From: VGWF01 sp964423465
Lineage (GTDB): Bacteria > Verrucomicrobiota > Kiritimatiellia > PWTM01
Assembly (NCBI GenBank): GCA_964423465.1
Contig: CAYRFK010000027.1
Span: forward strand, 1-34,807
Reading direction: 5' to 3'
Length of the DNA: 34,807 nt
Each line of letters opens with the position of its first letter. Position 1 is the stretch's first letter. The notes below the pieces were generated by a model. The model was not told the DNA's origin, made no database searches, and saw only the letters and a list, made by a program, of their open reading frames with translations. Positions 6,252-15,000 of the stretch are shown in pieces. The position numbers were made by a program, and so were the translations under genes.

Positions 6252-8402
6252 CTATGGCGTCTCCGTCGCCTTGGGCGGTTTGGGGACCATGCCCTTCAGC
6301 CGGCGTTCGACCATCGACTTCGTTTCACCGAGCTTGAAGATTGACTCGGGGGCGTACCAGCCGGCGAAGGGGCCGGAGGGGGCGTCGGCGAGCAGTGCCT
6401 CCATCTCGCGGACCACCTCGTCCGCCTCGCGCATCCGGCTGCGGTAGGCTTCGCGGTCGCGAACGTCGCGGGCGGCCTCCGCCGTGGCCACGGCACTGCG
6501 CGAGGCGGCGGCCATGAACGCGGCCTGCCGGCGCAGCCCACGGTCGAAGAACGCGCGGCCCGTCTCCGGAAGGCGGGGCGCGAGCGCGGCGCACCGGTCG
6601 CTCACCGCCTGGAACTTCGCGGCGGAGGCCCCGCAGCCGGCGATCACCGCTTCGATCCGCGTCGCGGCGCCGCAGTCGGCGGGAACGATGCGGTAGTAGC
6701 CTATGTCGCGGTCGCCGAGCAGGGCCTCCTCCTCCGCAGCGCTTCCGGCGAAGCGCAGGAGGTCCCGCGCGGCACGCGCGAGGCGCAGGTCGTGGAAGAT
6801 GTACTGGCGCGGGAAGTCCGGCATGTCCGGCTTCCGCTGTTGCCAGTAGGCATCGTAGAAATCGCGATGGAGACGCGCCGCCTCCGGTCCGCAGGCCTCA
6901 CCCCAGTACCGCCGACAGAACTCGTCCGTGAACCGGTCCGAGTCGTAGGCGTCGAAATCCCACATCATCCTCGCGTGCGCCGCGAGCGTGAGCGGGAACT
7001 CGCGGCTGTTGCCGGAGTTGATGACGGAGAAGACGAGGTTCGTGCCGGACTGCCGCACCCTGCGGAAGTTCCGCTCCATCTTCCACGGCCCCTCGCCGTC
7101 GGCCAGATGGGAGCCGGTCTCGGTGAACTGCGCGTTGAAGTAGTAGCCGATCCGTCGGTCCGGCGGCGCGCGGTACGAACGGAGGTCGGTGGCGGGGAAG
7201 TGGTCGCGACGCGCGTTGACGAAGTTCCAGATGAGGGCCGGTTCGTCGGGCGGGCGAAGCAGGCCGGCAGCGAAGTGGTCCGAGACCTCGTCGTAGAGGA
7301 CCGTTCGCATCGGGGGCAGCGGATCGCCGGCCACGCGGCGCAGCAGCGCCACCTGCCGCCGCATCATGTCCTCCACGACCCTCGCGCGGCCGGCCGCGTC
7401 GGCGGGCGCGTCGGGGAAGGTCCTGTGGAAGCCGCGGTCGCCGTCGCCGCGGAAGCCGATCATCCAGACCGTCTCGACCTTCTGGCGGAGCATCAGCCGG
7501 ATGTGCGCCTCCCAGAACTGCTCCAGCGCCGCGACGTTCGCCAGGGCCAGCCGCGGCGGCGAGGATGTCCCCCGGGCCGCCCAAAATGCATCCCAGTTGC
7601 GCAGAGAAGCGCCGAAGGGCGCCATGTGCGTGGTGGTCACGACGAGGCCCCGGTCGCGCGGGATCTCGATCTTGCGGGTTCCCTTTTCGCTCACCTCGCC
7701 GATGTCGATCGTGTTGAGCTTGAGGCGCAGCATCGTTTCGACGAGCAGGTTCCAGCGCGCCGCGTAGTCCTTCTGGATCCATGGCGACAGCAGGTCCTGG
7801 TCGTTCGGGAACCACGCGCGCCACGCCACCTGCGGCGAGGCCCAGCGCAGGGCCGTATCCCGCGGCACCTCGACCGCCGCGAGGCGGGGGGGCGTCCATT
7901 CCGCGAAGATCCACCACGGCGGCACGTCGAGGAAACGGTCGCTGAAGCTGTAGACCGCGTAGATCGTCCCGCGCAGGTCCGCGCCCTGCAGCACGACATG
8001 GCCGCCGCGCACGAAGACCGCGTGCGCCTCCGCGCCGGTCAGCGAGGGGTCCCGCAGCGCGGCCGTCGCGGCCCCACCGCATGCAATCACAATCGCCGCC
8101 GCGTTCGTGCCGGACGGAAGGCGGTCGAGGCGCGGCGACGGCACACCCAGCACCCGCTCCAAGTCCCGGCGCAGATCCTCCGCCGCCCGCAAGACCGGCG
8201 CCGGCTCGAGAGGATCCACGACCACCGGCACGCCCGGCCGCAGCCGGAGGGATTCCGTGAGCATCCCCGGCATCACTGACGGGGGAAGCTGGATCCGCGC
8301 GAGACCCTCGACAGCCGGCACGAGGCCCGGGACGGCCGCGGGCGCGGCGGACCCGCCCGCGGCCAGCGCGGCCACTGCGATCGCTCTGCAGACCCGATTC
8401 AC
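6252..8402 (-). CDS. Exported GH115-like protein (alpha-glucuronidase family relative)
   Basis: Read from a GTG at 8402 the product is 716 residues and begins with a signal peptide-like MNRVCRAIAVAALAAGGSAAPA. The frame stays open far upstream, but that part runs antisense to a glycosyltransferase and is rejected. An N-terminal alpha/beta domain (RAAEDLRRDLERVLG, then RGTIYAVYSFSDRFLDVPPWW) precedes a barrel that follows GH115 order: LRLKLNTIDIGEV, RGLVVTTTHMAPF (about 252-263), NWDAFW, and GFRGDGDRGF (316-325). GH115 enzymes remove 4-O-methyl-glucuronic acid from xylan. Here the family-typical HEPM after the strand reads HMAP and the usual FINDE block is not evident. This is therefore a divergent relative whose substrate or activity may differ. 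A CATACT box 7 bases before the GTG could give a leaderless transcript. It diverges from the GT2 gene. Confidence 0.75.
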   Translation of the reverse strand: MNRVCRAIAVAALAAGGSAAPAAVPGLVPAVEGLARIQLPPSVMPGMLTESLRLRPGVPVVVDPLEPAPVLRAAEDLRRDLERVLGVPSPRLDRLPSGTNAAAIVIACGGAATAALRDPSLTGAEAHAVFVRGGHVVLQGADLRGTIYAVYSFSDRFLDVPPWWIFAEWTPPRLAAVEVPRDTALRWASPQVAWRAWFPNDQDLLSPWIQKDYAARWNLLVETMLRLKLNTIDIGEVSEKGTRKIEIPRDRGLVVTTTHMAPFGASLRNWDAFWAARGTSSPPRLALANVAALEQFWEAHIRLMLRQKVETVWMIGFRGDGDRGFHRTFPDAPADAAGRARVVEDMMRRQVALLRRVAGDPLPPMRTVLYDEVSDHFAAGLLRPPDEPALIWNFVNARRDHFPATDLRSYRAPPDRRIGYYFNAQFTETGSHLADGEGPWKMERNFRRVRQSGTNLVFSVINSGNSREFPLTLAAHARMMWDFDAYDSDRFTDEFCRRYWGEACGPEAARLHRDFYDAYWQQRKPDMPDFPRQYIFHDLRLARAARDLLRFAGSAAEEEALLGDRDIGYYRIVPADCGAATRIEAVIAGCGASAAKFQAVSDRCAALAPRLPETGRAFFDRGLRRQAAFMAAASRSAVATAEAARDVRDREAYRSRMREADEVVREMEALLADAPSGPFAGWYAPESIFKLGETKSMVERRLKGMVPKPPKATETP

Positions 8403-8456
8403 GCGGCCAGTATGCCCGATCCGCCGCGGGCGTCCATGGCGGAAGCCGGCCTCTGC

Positions 8457-8492
8457 CAACGCCCCGCCGCCACGTCGTAGCCGTGGCGGTAC
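8457..8492 (+). repeat. Partial copy (3' half) of the 77-78 bp palindromic repeat
   Basis: The segment ending CCACGTCGTAGCCGTGGC-GGTAC matches the last ~38 bases of the full copies at 21349-21426 and 21755-21831. Only the 3' half is present. Confidence 0.65.
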
Positions 8493-8613
8493 CCACACCG
8501 GCCCCGGCGGACAAAGCAAGAAACGCCCTTCCGTGTCCGGGTCTTCCGCGTTTCCACATTCCGTTCTTCCCCTTCCTCTCCGGCAAGGGGCTGGTTCGTC
8601 CCCGGTTCGGGCC

Positions 8614-8642
8614 TTGTCCGCGGGCGGGCGGGGGCCTACGAT
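8614..8642 (+). promoter_or_regulatory. Probable sigma70-type promoter for the GT2 operon
   Basis: TTGTCC (8614-8619) and TACGAT (8637-8642) are separated by exactly 17 bases. A start site about 7 bases on would give a leader of roughly 33 bases before the ATG at 8682. AAAGGA lies 5 bases before that ATG. Confidence 0.55.
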
Positions 8643-8681
8643 GGGGCACTTCCGCCGCGGAGCGGATGGAAAAGGACTTCG

Positions 8682-9389
8682 ATGGGCGTTTCGGTCGTCA
8701 TACCGGTCTACAATGAGCAGGACAACGTGCTGCCGCTGGCGGCGGAGTTCGAGCCGCTGCGCGCGGCCCTGCCGGATCTCGAGGTGCTGCTGGTCGACGA
8801 CGGCTCGTCGGACGCCACGCCGGACCGCATCCGCGAGGCCGCCGCCCGGTTCCCGTTCGTGCGGGGCGTGCGGACGGCGCGCAACTGCGGACAGACCTCG
8901 GCGATGCTCTCCGGGCTGCGCGCGGCGCGGGGCGACGTGCTGGTGACGATGGACGGCGACCTCCAGAATAACCCGGCGGACATCCCGCGGCTGCTCGAGG
9001 CACTGCAGGGATGCGACGCGGTCTGCGGCTACCGGGCGAAGCGACGCGATTCGTGGTCGCGCCGCGCGGCCTCGCGCCTCGGCAACACCGTGCGGAACTG
9101 GTTCACGCGGGACGGCATCCGCGACACCGGCTGCAGCCTCAAGGCCTTCCGCCGCGCGTGCGTCGACGACCTGCCGCCGGTCAACGGCGCGCACCGCTTC
9201 ATGCCCGCCTACTTCCGCGTCCACGGCCGCCGCATCGAGGAACTGCCCGTCGACCACCGGCCGCGGCAGCACGGCACATCCAAGTACACGAACCTGAAGA
9301 GGCTTCCGCGGACGATCTTCGACCTGGTCGGCTTCTGCTGGTACCGCAGCCGCCGCCTCGAGTTCCCCGGCCTCGAACCCCTCTCGTGA
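8682..9389 (+). CDS. GT2-family glycosyltransferase (polyprenyl-/dolichyl-phosphate sugar synthase-like)
   Basis: The 235-residue protein is a short GT-A enzyme. VVIPVYNEQDN opens it, VDDGSSD lies at 38-44 and the metal-binding DGDLQN at 91-96. DTGCSLKAFRR, then LPVDHRPRQHGTSKY follow, as in the DPM1 / ArnC group. These transfer a sugar from a nucleotide donor to a polyprenyl phosphate at the inner membrane face. It lacks the C-terminal membrane segments of longer relatives. AAAGGA sits 5 bases before the ATG. The next gene starts with a GTG overlapping its TGA, so the two are coupled. A fair inference is that it makes the lipid-linked sugar used by the membrane protein downstream; the sugar is unknown. 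Confidence 0.85.
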   Translation: MGVSVVIPVYNEQDNVLPLAAEFEPLRAALPDLEVLLVDDGSSDATPDRIREAAARFPFVRGVRTARNCGQTSAMLSGLRAARGDVLVTMDGDLQNNPADIPRLLEALQGCDAVCGYRAKRRDSWSRRAASRLGNTVRNWFTRDGIRDTGCSLKAFRRACVDDLPPVNGAHRFMPAYFRVHGRRIEELPVDHRPRQHGTSKYTNLKRLPRTIFDLVGFCWYRSRRLEFPGLEPLS

Positions 9390-11269
9390 ACCCGGCCCCC
9401 GACACGCCCGCGCCGGCGCCGGCCGGACGCATCGCGGCCGCCGCGCTGGCCGCGGTGCTGGTGACGTTTCTCGTTCTCCTGCCCGTCATCCGCAACGGCT
9501 GGACCAACTGGGACGACCCGGAGGTCCTGCTGAACAACCCGCACTGGCGGGGGCTGACGGCGGAGAACGTCGCGTGGATGGCGACCGGCACGCGCATGGG
9601 CCACTACCAGCCGCTGACGTGGATGTCCTACGCGGTCGACCACGCGCTGTGGGGCGTCAACTCGGCCGGCGTCCATCTCGGGAGCCTGGCGCTGCATTCG
9701 CTCGCCGCCGGACTGCTGACCCTGGTCCTCGCGCGCCTCCTGCGGCGCATGCGGGTGCGGGGCGCGGAGGCGGACTCGTGGCCTCTGGCGGTGGCTTGCC
9801 TCGCGGGGGCGCTGCTGTGGTCGCTCCATCCACTGCGCGTCGAACCGGTCGCCTGGGCCACGGCGAGGCGCGACGTGCTGTCGGCCGCCTTGCTCCTTTC
9901 CGCCTTCGCCGTCTGGCTGGGCGGTGCGTGGGCCGGCGGGGCGCCATCCACGCGGCGGCGTCTCGCCACCGCGGCCTGGTTCGGCGCGGCCGTGCTCGCC
10001 AAGGGACAGGCCTTCGTGTTCCCCGTGCTCCTCCTTGTTCTGGACGTCTGGGCGCTGCGCCGCTGCCGCGACAACGAGCGGTTCGCGCCGTTCGCCCTGC
10101 GGATGCTCGTCGAGAAGGCGCCGATGCTGGCGATCGCCGTCGCCTCCGCTGTCGTCTCGGCGACCGCCTCGCGCGACTCGGGCGCGATGCTCTCCCTCGC
10201 CGCGCATGGCATTCCTGAGCGCATCGTGCAGGCCGGGTTCGGCATTGCATCGTACCTGCGCCGAACCCTCGCGCCGTTCGACCTCAGCCCGCTCTACCCG
10301 CTGTCTCTGCCGTTTGACCCGGCCGCACGGCACCATCTCGGCCCCGCCCTCGCGGGCTGGGCACTGGTCGTGGCGACCGGCTTCGCCGCGTTCCGCCGCC
10401 CGGCCCTGGCGGCCGCCGGCGCCTTCGCGCTGATCGCCCTGGCCCCGGTGCTCGGCTTCGCGCAGAGCGGACCGCAGATCGCGGCGGATCGCTACACTTA
10501 CGTCGCGGCGTGGGCGCTCTCCGCCCTCGCGGCCGCGGACGCACTGCGGCTCGGCGGGCTCCTGCGCACGCGCCATGCCGCCGCCCGGCCGCTGCTGGCG
10601 GTGCTGGGCGCCACTGCGGTCGGAGTGCTGGCGGGCTGCGCGGCGCTGTCGGTCCGCCAGGCCGCCGTCTGGCGCGACAGCCTGTCGCTCTGGACTCACG
10701 CCGTCGCGCTTCATCCGGACAGCGCGCTGGCCCTCAATAACCGCGGACAGGCACGCGAGGCGGCCGGCGACCTGCCCGCCGCGATGGAGGACTACAACGC
10801 CGCGGTGGCCGCGGATCCGCGGTTGGTCACGCCGCTTGCCAGCCGCGGCACGCTGCTCGCGCAGTCCGGCGACGCCGAGGCCGCCCGCGGGGACTTCCTT
10901 GCGGCCCTGGAGCGGAATCCCGGCCACGTCGAATCGATCAACGGCCTCGGCAATCTCGACCGCGCCGCCGGCCGCACCGAAGAGGCCCGCGCGCGCTACG
11001 AGGAGGCCGTGCGGCTCCGGCCAAACTACGCGGATGCGTGGTACAACCTCGGCGCCCTGCGCCTCGGGACCGGCGACCCCGGCGCGCGCGCAGCCCTCGA
11101 GACCGCCGTACGCCTCCGCCCCGACCACGCGATGTCGTGGCACAACCTCGGGATCGCGCTACAGCGGGCCGGCGACCGCGAAGCCGCCCGCGCCGCCTAT
11201 CTCAAGGCCCTCGAACTCGACCCCTCGCTCGCCACGCTGTACGAAAAGAAACCCGCCGCCGCGCCGTGA
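9386..11269 (+). CDS. Polytopic membrane protein with C-terminal TPRs (TMTC / protein O-mannosyltransferase-like)
   Basis: A GTG at 9386 overlapping the upstream stop gives 627 residues; an earlier in-frame ATG would lie deep in the GT2 gene and is rejected. The first helix spans about 16-36. It is followed by NGWTNWDDPEVLLNNP with the paired acids D43-D44 typical of this GT-C-like group, then GHYQPLTWMSYAVDHALWG and LHPLRVEPVAWATARRDVLS. Roughly ten membrane segments reach residue about 425. From about 440 to 615 there are four to five TPR units (for example ALALNNRGQAREAAGDLPAA and ADAWYNLGALRLGTGDP). Eukaryotic TMTC proteins with this layout O-mannosylate proteins from a polyprenyl-phosphate sugar. 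With the coupled GT2 partner, an extracytoplasmic glycosylation pair is plausible but inferred. Confidence 0.8.
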   Translation: MNPAPDTPAPAPAGRIAAAALAAVLVTFLVLLPVIRNGWTNWDDPEVLLNNPHWRGLTAENVAWMATGTRMGHYQPLTWMSYAVDHALWGVNSAGVHLGSLALHSLAAGLLTLVLARLLRRMRVRGAEADSWPLAVACLAGALLWSLHPLRVEPVAWATARRDVLSAALLLSAFAVWLGGAWAGGAPSTRRRLATAAWFGAAVLAKGQAFVFPVLLLVLDVWALRRCRDNERFAPFALRMLVEKAPMLAIAVASAVVSATASRDSGAMLSLAAHGIPERIVQAGFGIASYLRRTLAPFDLSPLYPLSLPFDPAARHHLGPALAGWALVVATGFAAFRRPALAAAGAFALIALAPVLGFAQSGPQIAADRYTYVAAWALSALAAADALRLGGLLRTRHAAARPLLAVLGATAVGVLAGCAALSVRQAAVWRDSLSLWTHAVALHPDSALALNNRGQAREAAGDLPAAMEDYNAAVAADPRLVTPLASRGTLLAQSGDAEAARGDFLAALERNPGHVESINGLGNLDRAAGRTEEARARYEEAVRLRPNYADAWYNLGALRLGTGDPGARAALETAVRLRPDHAMSWHNLGIALQRAGDREAARAAYLKALELDPSLATLYEKKPAAAP

Positions 11270-11419
11270 GCGTCCCCGCGACCGCGCAGCCGTCGCGGCT
11301 GCAATCACCGATTGCAGATCGCGGAGGATCTCGCGTCCCTCACGTATTGCCGCGACCACCGGTCGCGGCTACAGAACGTGATTCGGGATCGGTGGTCGGC
11401 TTGCGCACGTGGCGGAGGC
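11270..11419. terminator. Three tandem hairpins between convergent genes
   Basis: Perfect stems are visible at 11286-11302 (GCAGCCG/CGGCTGC), 11300-11316 (TGCAATC/GATTGCA, loop ACC) and 11349-11369 (GCCGCGACC/GGTCGCGGC, loop ACC). They fill the space between the TMTC-like gene and the NUDIX gene. They may serve as a bidirectional terminator or be a cluster of dispersed palindromes; no T-tract is evident. Confidence 0.55.
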
Positions 11420-12070
11420 TCAGTCGAAATCCGCAGGCAGCGACGGATCGCGAAGGTGCTCGAAGAAGCGGCGGATCTGCTTTGGCAGGACGCGGGCCTC
11501 GGACAGTTCGGGGATCGCATCCTCCGCGAAGAATTCCGCGCCGCCCGTCTCGTGGCTCATGCGCGCTTCGCCACCGGTCAGTTCGCAGAGGAAGAAGATC
11601 TTGTAAATCGAGCGCGCATACGGAGGCCGGTGGCCCTGCGCCTCACGATCGTAGACGGCCAGCACCTTCACCGCGCGCGCCTCGTATCCGCTCTCCTCGC
11701 GGATCTCGCGTTCGACGGCGGCGGACGGCGTGTCGTTGACGTCCGCCCATCCGCCGGGCAGCGTCCAGCGCCCGCCGTCCTGGATCTCGCGCACGAGGAG
11801 GATCCGCCCGTCGCGAAAAACCACCCCGCGCACGTCGACCTTCGGCGTCATGTAGCCGATGTCCGATGCGTTCAGCCGGAGGATCTCCGCGACGGGCAGG
11901 TCAGCCTGCGCCGCGAGCATCTCCGCGGCGATGCGGGCGACCTGCCCGTAGCGCTCGCGCTCGTAGGGGCTCTCCGTGTAGTGCAGCCCCGCCTGCGCGA
12001 TGGCCTGCAACTCGCGCGCCCAGCGCAGGCGCGCGTCGTCGCGATGCCGCTCGCGGACGTCCCCGTCCAT
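11420..12070 (-). CDS. NUDIX hydrolase with N-terminal helical domain (nucleoside diphosphate-sugar / ADP-ribose pyrophosphatase-like)
   Basis: The protein has 216 residues from the ATG at 12070. The N-terminal ~65 residues (WARELQAIAQAGLHY, ERYGQVARIAAEMLA) match the NUDIX_N helical domain seen in hydrolases of X-linked nucleoside diphosphates. The strand KVDVRGVVFRDGRILLVRE leads to the Nudix box GGWADVNDTPSAAVEREIREESGY. The box matches G-x5-E-x7-REUxEExGU except that the first Glu is Asp, a conservative change. The RE-x2-EE metal ligands are intact. The start lies 4 bases after the stop of the upstream GH2-fusion gene on the same strand, so the two are co-transcribed. The housekeeping role is presumably pyrophosphate bond cleavage in a nucleotide derivative; the link to the glycosidase is unclear. 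Confidence 0.88.
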   Translation of the reverse strand: MDGDVRERHRDDARLRWARELQAIAQAGLHYTESPYERERYGQVARIAAEMLAAQADLPVAEILRLNASDIGYMTPKVDVRGVVFRDGRILLVREIQDGGRWTLPGGWADVNDTPSAAVEREIREESGYEARAVKVLAVYDREAQGHRPPYARSIYKIFFLCELTGGEARMSHETGGAEFFAEDAIPELSEARVLPKQIRRFFEHLRDPSLPADFD

Positions 12071-12074
12071 GCGC

Positions 12075-15000
12075 CTACTTTGCGGGCACGGCCTGGACGA
12101 GGCCCGCGTCGATGTACTGACCACCGGTGTTCTGCCGGCAGTGGATCGCGATCGTCAGCGGCCCGGGCTTCAACGCCGCCGCGGCGGCGGGCGCGATCGG
12201 GACGGCCTCGTACTCGGTCGTGAAGCCGCCGAGCGTCGCGGCGAGAACGCCGTTCAGATAGATCTCGGCATCCTCGTCGTGGTGCACGCGGAGCTGCACC
12301 TGCGCACCTTTGAGGTCGGGCAGCGTCACGGTGCGGCGCAGCCAGATGTCCTTCGTGGTCCACTCGGTGCCGACGACCGCGCCCGGCGTGGTCTTCGTGC
12401 CGAAACCGGCGCGGCCCTGGCGCCACGAGGCGTCGTCGTAGCCCGGCTTGAACCAGTCGCCGTCGGGCTTCTTCAGGACGAACTTCCACTGCGCCTTGTC
12501 CTCCTCGGCCGTCGGCAGCACGCCCATCAGCACGGGCGGCTTCGGCATCGGCGCGTAGTTGGCGGCCTTCGTCGCGTCGCGGCCGGCCCATTTCGCCCAG
12601 AGAGCCTTGTCGTAGAGCGCCTGCAGGAACACGCCGCCGACAACGGGGCGGGCGGTGAAGCCGCGCTTGCGGGCGTCGCTCGTGAAGTACCAGTCGGTCA
12701 TCGGCGACCGGTCGGGGGTCTCGTTCAGGAATCGGTAGACCGGATCGACCAGCGCCTCGAAGTCGCCGCGGTCCTGCGTCAGCGTCGCGGTCCACAGGAT
12801 CCAGTCGAGCTTCGTGTAGTCGGACCGGTTGTCGAGCGGCAGCCCGTACTTGTTCTGCGTCTTCCGGTAGAACGCCATCTCGGATTTCGCGACCTCGGGC
12901 GGGAACAGGTTGAGGCCGAGAATGCGGTCCCAGACGAGGTTGTATTTCTGGCTCCAGGTGTCCGGCTTGTCGAACGCGAGCCGGGTGTGGTCGCCGTCGC
13001 GCGCCTCCTTGACCCACCGCGCCGCGAACTCCTTCGCGAGGCCGGCATACTCCGCGGCCTTCGCCTTGTCGCCGCGCATGTCGCACAGTTTCGCGAACGC
13101 GCCGAGGCCGCAGATCGCCTTTGCGCTCAGGTTGACGTTGTGCGCGAGGTGGCCGGCGAAGTCGTCGGTGCAGAGCTGGTTCTCGGGGTCGAAGCCCTTG
13201 TCCTTGAGATAAGCGGCCCACCGCTCAAGCTGCGGCCAGTAGAGACCGGCGAAGTCCGCGTTGCCCTCCATCTGCGCGACGGCGGCCATCAGGATCAGCA
13301 GGTTGCCGGATTCCTCGACCGGCATCTGGTTGTCCTCCGTGCGCTCGCCGCCGCCGTAGCGCTGGCCGTTCGCGTGCGGGTACTGGCCGAGGTCGTGCGG
13401 GGCGAAGGGGAACTTCCAGCGCTCGCTCGCCGCGTAGTTCATGAACGGAACCAGGAAGGACTTCGCGATGGACGGCCCGAGGAGCAGGAACTGCGGCGCC
13501 ATCGGGTAGAAGACGTCGGAGGTGCCGATGCAGCCGTTGGAGTGGTTCTCCTTGCAGAACGAGAGGGGCTGTCCGTTCGCGTCGGCGACGAACTTGCCGG
13601 CCGCGAAGCACTGGCGGTAGGCGAGCGCGCAGAGCTTGGCGAACTTCTCGCCGCCGGCCTTGCGCAGGTCGGCCATCAACTCGTCGTCGAAGGCGATGCA
13701 TCGCTTCTCCAGTGCCTCGCGGTCCTTCGCGGACGCCTTCAAGAGGTCCGCCGCCTCCCAGCCGTTGCGGCGCCAGTAGGGCCGCAGGTTGCTCTTCATG
13801 TATTGGATCGAATAGAGGTCGTCGTAGGCGACCATCAGCCAGCGCGCGGACGGCTTCGCGCCGACGCGGCCGAGGTCGAGGACGATCGCGGCGGACACCG
13901 CATCCGCCCCGCAGGGCATCGCCGGAGCGGCAGGCAGCGCGGCCCCGGCGGCGAAGGCGCGCTGGCCCGCGCCGCGCTCGGTCAGCGCCGCAGCGGCCAC
14001 GGAGGCCTTCGGCGCCGCGACGTAGAGCCATCCCCAGTCGATGCGGATGTCGTCGCCCTTCTTCATCAGCACGGGCTGGTCCTTGGAGCCGAGCTTCAGC
14101 ACCGCGAGGTCGCCGGCGGACTCGTCGGCCCCGACGACCTCCTGCTTCGGCTCGTTGACGGTCAGCTCGCCGCACGCGTCGAAATGGACCTGGACGGCGT
14201 GCTCGCGGCCGTCGGTCGACCGCGCTTCGTAGGTCAGGTAGGTCACGGGGCGCGACAGGACGTCGATGTCATCCGGCAGCGCCGGCGTCGTGAAGGTCAG
14301 GGTCATCTCGATGCCGGGGCCCTTGAACGTATAGACCGTCCTTGTCGGCAGCACGGTCAGGCCCGTCTGCGGGAGCGCGGGCACGGTGCGCGGCGAAGCG
14401 CCCATCAGGCGGAAGGGCTTGCCGTCGATGCGGACGAGGCTCGCGAGGCGGTGGGGCTTCCCGGTCCAGTGGGTCGTGTCGGTGCCGGCGAGTTCGTCGG
14501 CCTGCGACCACACGCTGAAGTACGGGTCGCACGCGACCAGCGGCGCGGCGGGCGGGACGAGGGCGTCGCCCTTCTGCACGCGCGGGGCGGGCGGCGTGTA
14601 GAGCTTCTTCGCGGCGGCGGCGATGGCGGCGAGGTCCATCTTCACGACCTCGCGGTCGTAGGTCATGATGCCGTTGACCTCGACTTCGACGTCGGTGGTC
14701 TGCGTGTAGACGGCGGCGGAGAGGCCCGGCGCGCCGGTCATCGGGTGGAGCTTCTCAAGCAGCGCGAGGTAGGCGTCCGTCAGGTCCTCGGCGGTCGTGT
14801 AACTGCGATAGCCCCAGTTCTTCTCCTCCTGCCACGTGTGGCCCTTCACGGGCAGGCCGAGGCCGCCGAACTCGCCGAGCACGGCGACGCGCTTGTCCTC
14901 GCGCTTCGGCACGGCGGGACCGGGATAATTATGGATATCCTTCACGTCGCCCGAGCCGCGGTCGGTCCAGCCGCTGGCCTCGTTGACGGGGCGCGTCGGA

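Larger units (their letters stand above)
8403..8681. other. Divergent intergenic region with a repeat fragment and promoters
   Basis: The spacer separates the GH115-like gene from the GT2 gene. It includes a truncated repeat copy at 8457-8492 and a good sigma70-like promoter at 8614-8642. No further gene is supported. Confidence 0.6.

Noticed and set aside
8403..9272. Upstream extension of the GH115-like frame to 9272
   Set aside because: It would be antisense to the GT2 gene and would bury the signal peptide. The GTG at 8402 is the sensible start.
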